From assembly GCA_030141605.1 (NCBI GenBank), contig JAQGDQ010000231.1:292516-356515 (forward strand): a DNA stretch of 64,000 nt, written 5' to 3'. Origin of the DNA: Tubiluchus corallicola. Taxonomy: Eukaryota > Priapulida > Priapulimorpha > Priapulimorphida > Tubiluchidae. A program made the position numbers and the translations under genes. Below, one piece after another: positions 1 to 12,300 of the stretch (position 1 is the stretch's first letter; the number at the start of each line of letters is the position of its first letter). The notes under the pieces were generated by a model, which was not told where the DNA came from, made no database searches, and saw nothing but the letters and a program-made list of their open reading frames with translations.

Positions 1-364
1 GCAGAGACGCATGTATATGAAAAAGAATACACAAAAATACAATAAGAAACAGTTGCCAAGTGAGACAGCAATTATAGACAGTAGTACTATATGTTCAGTA
101 GACAGCAGCACATGAAAGGGGTGAGCATATAACTGTACATAATTATGTGACAAGCCTATTAGAAGGGAAACATGACCCAAATTCTTTCACTATGTGGGGA
201 GATTGTGGAAGTTGGAAGCAAAAGTGGATCATTCAGTCAAATTACCACCCACCACAGAAAGGTTCATGATGACATGTGACATCTTTCTTTTCTTGACACT
301 GTGAAGGCAATGCAACAGAAAGCGCCATCTTACTCAAGGACAATGTGAAATCAGAATGGTTAAC

Positions 365-3300
365 AAAGAGGTTTTCACTGCCTGTCTTAATTGAATCAAC
401 AAACTCAATAGTCTCTCTCGCTGCCTGAAATGCTAGTTACAAGACTTATAATGATGTGCTCCTAAATAATAAACAACTCATGCTACAAGATATATAATTC
501 CTGACTAAGACAGAAATGTCTTTGTCTCCTTTTATATCTAGATGATAAGGGGTGTAATAATGTGATTTTGGATTAAATTCTGTAGGATTAGCCTTGCGAC
601 ATGTAAATGCGGGTAGCTGGCTAGTAGCCAAATAGTTATGTTGGCTATGAAAGTAAAGCAGTGTCAACTGTCAAGTCTAGTCAGTAAGTGGATAGGTGAC
701 CAACAGAAAAACTGCTTCTTGGCAGTTTCACCTGCCATAATGTCTCTGTCACACTGAATAAGGATGGTGGAGAGAGCCACCTATGCCAGTTCAGTTTCTC
801 ACTATAATGCATTATTCTTAGTATGTAGTATATGGCCAAACCTTAAATATTCACTGAGCGTTATAGTATGCCATAATGTTTTCAAGCTTGGTATGTGTTG
901 AACAGTACCTAATAAATTTTGTGTATTACAAAAGTACAAATAGAATATTACAAAAACAGCTACCTTCGAACATGCTGGCAATAACGAATGACATGGCCAC
1001 TTATTGAAGCACACCATTTTTACACAATGTATCATTAATGTTATATATAAATTAAAAACAAAAAATTTAGCATCGATCTTTTAAAATTAAATTGCAATAA
1101 ACACAGGCCCAAATACGTTTTCAGTTTTTTTCATTATGTAAGCAGCTTAGGCTTTACTAATTCTCACAATAACATTCATGAAATCACACAAGGAGGATTC
1201 CCTCTAGTAACTTCCACTTTAGTAATGACAGAAATGACAGCTTTTGGTTTTCTCCTTGAAAAAAGAAAACTGGTTGAACATAATGCAGAACCAGTAAAAA
1301 AAATACAATGCATTAAGAAGTTGAGACATACCGAATCCTCTCGCTTGCTGATATCTAGAGCATGTTCTGAGGTGTGCTCTAAATATTTACGAAACAACCT
1401 ATGTCGACTGCCGGGAATATAAAAATTGAAAGGAAATGGTGAATTCTTATGAAACCATGGTCGTGTGACATCTGTGTAATTCTTTTGGTCCAACCACCAT
1501 GTGTAAGCCTGAAGAAAATTATATAAAGTTTAATACTGTAATTTATGTGTTCTTCTTATACAAAGTAAAAGATTATTAAGTCAAAGCCAGAAAAAGGCGA
1601 ACCGATGAGAGTATAAACATACATCTGTCTATTCATTATTCTACAGCAGCACTTTTCTATTGTGCAACTCATGTTTGATGCTTGATAGCAAAGAGATTTT
1701 TGCAACTGACACAGCTAAAAAAAATCAGTCAATGGCTTTAAAACGTTGACATTTATTTTACACAGCTAATTATAATACCGAACAAGATCTGAACAAGAAA
1801 GAGAATCATCTATTTACTTAAAGGAGAAGAAAAGGTATTCCTGAAGTAGGTTTCAGAAAAATTGCCTTAAAAATTATACTAGTTTATTGCAATCTTAATG
1901 GTATAGCGTACTCGCGTTAAAAGGAATTTTTGTTGGTTTTCGTCTTAAATCTCCTGCGATACTGATCCGACCGCACCATTACATAACGTCACCTATGCAC
2001 AACGTAAATCGGGGGAAGAAAAGACAATGTTTAAATATGTCCCAAAAGACTTTTCATGCAAAGTTATACAACTTGGCTTTACGCTTAACTGCTTGAAAGC
2101 CTTATGCAACTAGAAAAGAAAATTCTTAATAACTTAAAATGTTCCCACAAATTGGTAAAATGTCGTTGACTCACCTCCAGGGTGCACCACTCACTAACCA
2201 AAGTTTAATCTTATTGACAAGATACATTAATTTAAAATTTTGCTTAGTTGATGTAGTATGCACTACAAAGGCTCTGATTATTTTTTCAAACTGTGCGCAG
2301 TATTATCTAAACTTATTTCAAATGACTTATCATCAAAATGGCTGCACTTAATGGTCATCGTGGAAATTTAAATTTGCAAGTTTTATGCAGCGTTACTGGT
2401 TAAGACAGCATGTCATTGGTGTAAAATTTCAAGACGAACTTTTTAAGTTTTATGTTAGTGAAAGGTTTCTTGTGCTTCAAAAGATTTAAGAAAATTACTT
2501 TATGTCAAATTTTGTATAGCAGTGCTTTTAGACTTTTTAGGACTGATGATAAGACGAAACCAGCCAATTGCTTAGGTCCAGCTGTTCAAAAGACAATACA
2601 GTGACATGCACTCACTGCCATTGATCTATATTAAGTTTCCAACGAAAAGTATTACGGCTAGTTATGTATTTGAGAAACAACATCTTTAACTTCTATTGAA
2701 TGAACAAAGTTTTTACTTAATTTACCTGTTCTCACATGAGAAAGCAAACAAAATCTGTTTTAATTGCAAAAGTGCATTCAGTTAACTTACTTAGGCTAAG
2801 GCTCATATTAACAATGGAAAACTTACAGGTGCACAGTTTTGTTGCTACCACATTAATATTTTTTATTCCAAAAAGCATGAGACTGTAAGAAACAATGTGA
2901 AATTTAGGAATTACTACTGTTAAAAATGATCACAAGCTTAAAAGTTTCAAATGAATGAATAGGAGAAAAGATACAGTGCTTAATACAATTGTGGAGAAAA
3001 AACGAGTAAATGAGTAAAATAAGTAAACTTTACCACCACTCACCAAAGCGGGTAAAAGCTTTTGCTCTAACAAGGAAATGTAAGCTAAAATCTCACTGCT
3101 TTGTTTTGCAGTTAGCTCAAAATCAGCCCCAAAATTCTGAAAATTAAAAACGAAAAAACGCTAGTCAGGAAAACTACAGACAAGTGCAAAGGAAAAACAT
3201 ATACAATATACGACATTTTTATTAGTAAAGCAAAAAGGAAAAGATTATCGATAATATAAGTAAATGATAGTAATAGATAATAATAATAGACTAATAATAG

Positions 3301-6300
3301 CTTGAGAATACACAATGTATGCATTCATACTGATAAACAGACATAAGTACTTGCCAGGTAATTTATGTCAATAGCTGGTGATTAATAAAAATTTTTAACG
3401 AAATAACTTTACCTTTCCTTCGGCAAATTATAAAAACATCTACAGATTGCACACATATACAGTAGGTGCCGCTTAATAGACTCAATCACCTAACTGACTA
3501 AAAAACACCTAGTATGGGCCACTTCGATTCAAATGTACATAAAAACTGTCAGTAATTGACTCAGATAACTACGCATAAGTTACTCAATATTTTTGCTGCA
3601 CATGCTTCAATAAGACACTTTCATGACACTAATAAGCTGTTATGACTTTTAATCGTCTTAGTTCGCTTTTGTCCGCTTTGTTCCCGTTTTGTTTGTAAGC
3701 AGGAACATTTATTATACTGGCTTCCTTAGACCCACCCAACCACTGCAATTCATCTCGTTACCCAAGAATTCCTGGAAGCTAAACATTTAATCACTTGCTT
3801 AGCAGTTTGCTTTTGAAGTGTTAGAAAGTGTCTTTGCCAGAAAGTTTAATCGGTTAGTTGCTGCTGTTATGCTAGGGATACAGGTACAAGTACAGTACAG
3901 TACGTCAGTGAGCTTAGACGAAACTACAGAGAAAGCTACTTGAGGGGAAACACGGGCACCACCAACAGTTTAAGCACTGCATGCACTAAGTATTTTACGA
4001 GAATTTTCAATGTTTTTATCATTATGAGAACCAACCTCTTTGCGATAAAATAAAGCAGCCGACTTCGAAGGAATCAATGTAAGTGTTTTAAATAACAGAC
4101 TTGTATGATTTAGAAAAGTATACTTTTTAATTTATTGCTAATTTACTTGTATAAATTAATATTATAAAATATCTTTTTCTAATTTTTAACTGCACAAAGG
4201 AGTTTAGGCATTTCTTCGTTTCTAAAATTCACTAAAAACGTTTACAGTGCATAGTAAGCTGACGACTCATACTTCTATACAAGGCTGGCAGTACAGTACG
4301 GTACGGTACAAAAAATGCTTAAAAGTACGGTACGAAATTACAGTACGGTATTTTTTCAACAGTATGGTACGGTACGAATTTACAGTAATTTTTCGTACCT
4401 TTAATGTACCTTTTCTGTACCGATTTATCTACAGCTTCTTGTAACATTTCTATTGGTCAGGAGCTCATGTGTGGGACTTACTATTCTCCCTAATTAACAC
4501 AGAGGACACGCAAACAAAACCCCTAAATTGGTTCCTTTTGAGTACAAAAACTACAAAGCCACAAGTTGTTTGGAAGCTGCGGTTGTTATTTCCCGTAAAT
4601 TACGTTTGTATTTGTTTATAGATTGCTTCCCATGCTTGACACCAATTCATGTAACGCGGTTGTTTTAACTGCTAATCCTAGCTACTGTGTAATAATTTAT
4701 TGCACATCTCAAGTTATGTAGATTCTGTTGAAGCAAAAACATTTCAAAATGAACGTAGTTAATGAGGAATGCTTAGAACTTTGCCGATCTGTGCAAAACA
4801 GTAACGATTTAGTCATTGCATATCACCTTGGTTAAACGTTTGCTTTGCCAACAAAAGAAGTTCGGAACGATATGACCTAACACATTACCTGGTGACACTG
4901 CAGACGCAATAATGTTTTTAAGATGCAATACGTAGTCAACTTTTCATCTTGTGCTTGATATAATTTTAATCATCTGACTGCTTTTGTATACAATATAATA
5001 GCATAGCCTGTGTTGTGTAACTTTTGAAATCTAAAATAAATAGTACGGAAATTCAAACAGCAGTTCTGTTTCTACAGTATGCATTAATTCATAACAATAA
5101 TTGATAAACTTATCATTTTTACAATTAATTTTTATGCTATTTATCTTTTTACAGCAGATCATACAGGCACCTGGTACGAAATTACGGTACAATATTTTAT
5201 CGTACTAGTACGGTACGATTCGATTTTGTAGGTACGGAATTACGGTACAGTATTTTCAGAAGTACGAAGTACGATATGTTTTTCGTATGTACAGTACTGC
5301 CAACCTTGCTTCAACACCAGTAACACTACACCAATCGGCTAACAGCTTCAGCCGGTTAATAGGGTCAAAGCACTTCGGCCCCAAAGTCAGTCTATTAAGC
5401 TGTGCCCACTGTATTCTAATTGTACAGCAAAATGCCATGGGTAACTATCATCTCACCAGTATCTCTTAACTTATACAAAGGGCAGTTCTTTTTACTGCAT
5501 AACAATACTTAGTCTTTCACTGCACTAAGAATGCAAATGCTTTTCAAGTTTCCAGAAATTTAGTATAATATAATTTGAAAAATAGTAGGTGAAAACTCAT
5601 GTCTAATATCAGAATTATACAAGTGAAGCTACAGTTGCATTATAAAGTTTATGGCAAGCATGCAAAGATGCAAAATAGTAATAAAAGTTTGAAAGGGAGT
5701 CAAAAGCATAAAATTCCTAAAAAGCAAATGCATAATTTAATCAAGATCAGAATCATTTATGCAATAATGGAACTGCACACAGCACTTTAGTTTACTACCT
5801 TTTCCCTCAAGTAAGTCACAATGTCTTTCTGCCGGTTAAATGTTCTCCCTTCATGTCTCAGAACTGGTAAATGTCCTAAAAATTGCAAATTTATTACTTA
5901 ACAAATAAACAGTCATACATTAAAAACTAAACTGTAAATTTTTATACACAAAACTAAACAGTGGTGTTGTCAAGGGTGTCAGAAGGGGCAATTGGCTCCT
6001 TACAAGCATTTCTGTAAGGATAACAATTTTATATAACAGGTGCCAGAAAAGGGATGAAAAGGAATTTAGCAACACCAACGTCAGACAAGGATTGGATACT
6101 CACTATTCTCCAATGATGATAGTGAAATATATATAATCAATCTCCAGTCTTACTGCACTGTCGACCAGACAAGTTAAGAATGCGTCCATGAGAAGACCAT
6201 GCAAAATCGGAAGATTACGGCACAAGGTTAGGTAAACCGATTCAGACCAAAGTTCGGGTATGAGGTCCACTAGTCACTAATATTCACTATATGAATCCGC

Positions 6301-9300
6301 TTGGCCCAACTCCTCATAGTAGCAGAGGTACGGCATAGGCCGATTTTCATGAAAAAATACCTATCTTTCTCTATTTTTTACTCATATTTGAAGGATTAGT
6401 CATGCAGCAACTACTGAGTTTGAATAGATCTGACTCTGCACAGTATTTCGATGGAGCGAATTTCTACCCTATTGTAAATGACCCCTGAAAGAGGCATACA
6501 TCAGGGTGAAAATATAGGTAACAACGATCATCAAAAAGCTTCGTGTAGGTAAACATGAGTTGTCAAATCTTGTCAAAATACTTCAAAACGTCATAAATAT
6601 TCATCTTTGGCAACTAGGGGCCTAGCCAGCACATTGGTTAAACTACCGACAGGATTGGCCTCCAGCATTCAAGATGGCGGCCACTGCTGAACTAAAATGT
6701 TCGTTTTCTGGGCTGTTTACCAGCGTTAAATGTGGTATTCTGGCTAGTTATCCGCACGAAATGAATATTGTGAATCTATTAGCCTGTACTAAAGGCACTG
6801 GACCGCATTTAGAGAGCTTCCATCTTCAAAAAAATGAAATATCTATGGAATCGAAATTGCTTCTTGCAAGGGCTGGAAAATGTTTTATGTACTGTTTATT
6901 TTCTGTGCTTTGTAAATGTTATGTACAGGTTATTGCCTAGTTATTACTCATTGTCTTACATAGGCGTACAAGCCAGGACACAAAGAAAATTGCCCTAAAT
7001 CTGAGCGAATGCCCAAAAAATATGGGACAGACTTCCCCCAAAATATCATTTGTCCTGTGATTTTTTTACTGTAAAACACCGAAAATTTTTGTGCCATTGG
7101 CGCAATCATTCAATCACACTATTAGCATTTTTTGTCAGAAGTATCGATTTTGTGCCACAAATAAATTTTGGGCGAAGAAAAATTTTCTGAGCTAAATGTC
7201 ACCGCCATCACCCTAGAAGCGGCCCATACGCTTATATTGTCTCATGTTTAGACTGTAAGATTTTCGCTTTACCACTTTCCCCATGATATATTTGTCTATA
7301 TTTCTGTATCTATCTTCTAGGGATAATCTACCTGCATCGATAATTCTTTCTCTATTATTTAGATATTATGGTTTTGATTACTTGTACTACTCTTCAGTGT
7401 TAGGATTATGCTGCTACAATAGGAACAGTATTTTGGACTTAGAGAAATTAATTCTGACTGAGTTTTGTAGTTTTTCATTTTTGTACTGATATTCATAATT
7501 TTCTATGAAGCATATTCACATAAAAAGTACAAAAAATAAACGGATGTATAAAAATGAACGGATTTCTATTTTATATGTATATAAATATATATACATACAT
7601 ATATATACATTATATATATACATTATATATATACATTTATATGTATATACTAAGTGTTGTCAGATTGTTTCGCTAGCAATGACTCTCAATCTTAACAATC
7701 GGTACTTCTTTTCTATTAGAGGGCTTATTGTTTAGTCTTTCCTGGTATCCACTAGCGATTCAGTGTGTAGAGAATGCCCTGTATCAGGGTCGGACTCGGT
7801 ACTAGGGGCATTCATGATGTCCTGTCCAGAAATCCATCAGAAGAGGCAAATATTCGTATTTGTAGTCATATGAAAATTCCGACATAACTAAATCAATTTA
7901 AGATGAAATTCGCAAATTTCTAGCAATTTCCATGGCAAAGGAATCTATTGCTACTAGGAAATGAGAGCACTAGTCACAGAAAATGCAGGTTAAACGTGGC
8001 TAAATGTCTACTGTCATATACAACCTGAGCCAAGTATGTCTGCTTTTTACACATGGCCGGAATTGCTATGGAAAGTAAAAAAGTGTGTTGATATGGCAGT
8101 TTTTCTAACAGTGCCCCTCTATATAATGTCATTCATGATATTATCTCAGCTCGTGCGTTTTCATGAAATGTGGAATACAGATTTGTCACTTATAATCCAG
8201 CATATAGATAGAAAAGATATTGAAAAAATACAAAAAAGGGGAATTTTGCTGATTTTTGTGAAATTTTAAAGTACTAGTACTAAATACTGAAACAGGCTCC
8301 AGCAAATTTTCTTTTTTATATTATTAGTGAGGATGATGGTTAACACATACATGAAAACCAGAAGTTCTGTAGCCCCGCAGTGGGCGAGTTATGAGCCTTA
8401 CAACTTAACCTCTCCCTGGACTCTTAACAAAGAGCCGAATTTGAAAAATCCCGTTCTCTGATACTATTAATAGTATGTCAGAAAAAGTTCGGATATCAGA
8501 AGACAATATCTGTGTCTATGTACCAGCCAACTTACATCGACCCATCTATAATAGTTTATACAGGAGAAAAAGTTAAAATAACCACCTCAAAATAGCGAAT
8601 TTTTGCCTCTTTTGAGGTCAATTTCTTCATGTGGTCATTTCTCTGCCAATAGTAGCTCGATCGATTTGATATCTTGGTTACATGGTTTTGGGGGGTCGCC
8701 CTTCATGTTAGAAAAAAATGATATAAATTCGTCACCCCTCATGTGCCACCTCCTGCATGGTGCTCTCGCGGACTCGTTCTTAACATTTATTCATTGCTAT
8801 ACATTTTTTTTTAAATTTGCACGAACCTTATCCTTGAAATCTATGTAATTTTCGTCGGATGCGAATCCGTCATACAAGTACAAAAATTATGTTAATGGAT
8901 ACGTAAGTACCATTTTGCAAACATTAAGTGCTTATGTACACTTCAAAGAAAACAGCAGTGCCACAGACATACTTACCTGATGTAGAATGTAATGGATTGT
9001 TACTCTTTATCAGTTTTAGTGGGGCACCGGCAAACTTGGCGTATGCCTGAAAAAATAATCAAGATACTTACTTAATAATTCAAAAAAATAATTTTTTCAC
9101 AACTGTCACACTAGCTCGATCCCTGGCAGGAGCACACTGTGACGTGTTCTTATCTGTGGCTAACATTTTAATGTTTGTGCTTACTAAGATTTCCCTTATT
9201 ATTTAAGCGGGCTCACCACGAGGTAGAAGTTACGTAATATGGGATTTGCTTTGTTCGCATGGTTATCTGAACTGATGCTCATTTAATAAACGTTTGTTTT

Positions 9301-12300
9301 AGTATTCACTAATTATTCAACTGTTGTGGCTGTATCTTGCAAACGTTACATGGTAGTACGGATGGAAGTTATCGGCAAGTGCTTAACTACTGATACGCTG
9401 ATAACATCACTTCTTTAAGTAACGCCAAACTTTCTATCGGGAAGACTGTGGTAAGATAAAATGGCTGACGGCGAAGGTCATGTTCAAGTTACTTCCCCGT
9501 ATAGTGTTCTACCTGCACCACCTAGACTAGACCTGCATGGAAATTTAGCTGCGAATTGGCGAAAATTTCGTCGGGTGTGGGACAATTATGAGGTGGCTTT
9601 GAAGCTCAATGAAGCAAATGATGCTATTAGAACAGCCACGTTATTGACCGTTTTGGGTCCTGAGTGTGTGGAAATTTTTTGATGGACTAGAATTTGAAAA
9701 TGAGGCAGACAAAACAAATGTTGCAATGGTTCTACAAAAATTTGAAGCATTTTGTGTCGGAGAAACTAATGAAACTTACGAACGATATTGTTTTAATAAA
9801 CGCGATCAAAATCCTGGTGAAACAATTGATGCCTATGTCTCATCTTTGCGCACACTAGCCAAAAGGTGTAATTACGGCAACCTAACTGATAGTCTGATAC
9901 GGGATCGGATAGTGCTAGGCATAACTGACAATATTACTCGTAAGCGACTACTGCAAGAGTCGAAACTAACATTGAGTAGCTGCATAACTATTTGTCGCTC
10001 GTTTGCTGAGTCTGCAAGTCAACTTAAAGATATAAAGGCTGAACAAGCCTCGTACTCTGAACAAGTGCAAGCTGTCAAACCCAAAACTCATAAAGGTAGT
10101 GCTAGTAAAGCCACGGGTGCTAAGAAAAAGGTGATTGACTGTCACTTCTGTGGGCATAAGCATGAATGGGACAAAAATAAATGTCCTGCTTATGGCAAAA
10201 CATGTAACATTTGCCATGGAAGAAATCATTTTCAGTCTATGTGCAAATCTAGAGGTAAAACTGACACTCGTGCAAAATCATTTCCGTCGAGAAGAGGCCA
10301 AAGTGTCTTTGGCATGGCAAACTGTGAGGAAAAGTCGAATGAGTACATGATTGGAACTGTAACTCATACTGTTCATGCTACTGAACAGTGTACCACACAA
10401 CAGCCTCAGATTTACAGTGAATGGCTTATGGAGGGTACACCTACGATTTTTCAGATTGACTGTGGGGCCAGTATAAACATTATACCTGAAAGACTTGTGC
10501 CACATCACTTGTGTGATAAACTTGCTACTGTAAACACTGTGTTAGAAATGTGGAACAAAACTAAAATAAGTCCCATTGGGCAAGTCAGATTGCCAATTGT
10601 AAATCCAAGGAATAAGAAAAGTTACTCTGTGAACTTTTTGGTCGTAAACGAAAATTATGTACCATTGTTAGGTTCGTGTGCTTCACAGCAAATGAAGCTT
10701 ATTACTGTAAATGAAAATAACTTCAAAAGGGTTGAATCAGCCAATGTTGCTAATATGTTGTGTAGTGATAGCAGTACTAGGCCTACAGTACATGTTTCAG
10801 ATGTTTGTAGTGTTGCTGATTATAATGCTTTACTAACTGAATTTTCTGATATTTTCAGTGAGGTACCAGGAGAATTCCCTGGATGTGCAAGTTTGAAAAT
10901 TGATCCTACTGTACCGCCAGTTGTTCAACCATGTAGGCGACTTCCTTATAACATGCGAGTTAAATTTAAAGCTGAACTTGACAAACTCGAACAAAACAAC
11001 ATCATTGAACGTGTAGACCACCCTACTGACTGGGTTAACGCATACACAACTACTACTAAATGTTCGGGTAGTATCAGAATCTGCTTGGATCCTAAACCAC
11101 TGAATAAGGCTATCAGACAAGAAATCTACCATATTCCTACAATGGAGGAGCTTACTCCTAGACTGTGCAATGCGAAGCTCTTTTCTACTTTCGATGTGAC
11201 AAGTGGGTTTCATCACATGAAGCTAGACGAAAAGACCAAAGATCTAACAACATTTGATACTCCGTTCGGTAGATATCGTTATACTAGAGCTCCGTTTGGG
11301 ATTTCGGCTTGGCCTGAGATTTTTCAGAAGAAAATGGATGAGCAAATACAAGGCCTAAAAGGAATAGAAGACTTCCACGATGACGTACTAATTTATGGTT
11401 GTGGTGCTACCATTACAGAAGCCGGTGTTGACCATGACAACAAACTTAGAGCATTCTTTGAACGATGTCGTGAAAGAAATATAAAACTAAATCCAGATAA
11501 AAGTCAGATTCCACGGAGTGAAGTGCGATACCACGGGCATATTCTGAGTGCTAATGGTATTAAAGCTGACCCCGACAAGGTCGTAGCGGTGCAAAATATG
11601 CCAGCTCCAATCGATAAGACGGGAGTAAGAAGACTGTGTGGTTTTGTCAATTACTTGGCAAAGTTTTTGCCTATGCTTTCTGAAGTCTTAAAACCTATTA
11701 GTAACCTAATGTCTGACAAAACAGAATTCAGATGGAACTTTGAACAAGAAGAGGCATTTGCACAGGTTAAAAAGCTCATAACTACGTCTCCCGTGCTCAG
11801 ATATTACAACCCAGATGAAGAACTCACTCTGCAATGTGACAGCAGTCAGTCAGGCTTAGGTGCATGTCTAATGCAGAATGGTCAACCAGTTGCGTTCGCC
11901 TCTCGAACTTTGACTGCAACCGAACAGAACTATGCGCAACTTGAAAAGGAAATGCTGAGTCTAATTTTTGGTATTCAAAAGTTTGACCACTACTGCTACG
12001 CTCGTAAAGTAAAGCTGGAAACTGATCACAAGCCTCTTGAATCCATACTCAAGAAGAGCATACTTAGTGCTCCTAAGGAATACAGCGCATGATGTTGGTG
12101 CTGCAGAACTATGATGTTGAAGTAGTATATAGGAAATGAGCAACCATGCTGATGGCTGACACCTTGTCTCGTGCTTCTCTCCCCGAGACTGATGGCATTG
12201 CTTTAGAATTTGAAACTGTACGTGCTTTGGAATACGTACCTGCTACTTTTAAAGATGAGAAACTTGAATTGCTCAAAGTGGCTACAGTGACTGATCCAGA

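Noticed and set aside
230-364. Open continuation of metaxin exon 6 past its donor
   Set aside because: The GT at 363-364 ends the exon where the family alignment stops. The read-through sequence does not resemble metaxin.
9966-11216. Minus-strand frames across the LTR element
   Set aside because: Shadows of the plus-strand gag-pol frames.
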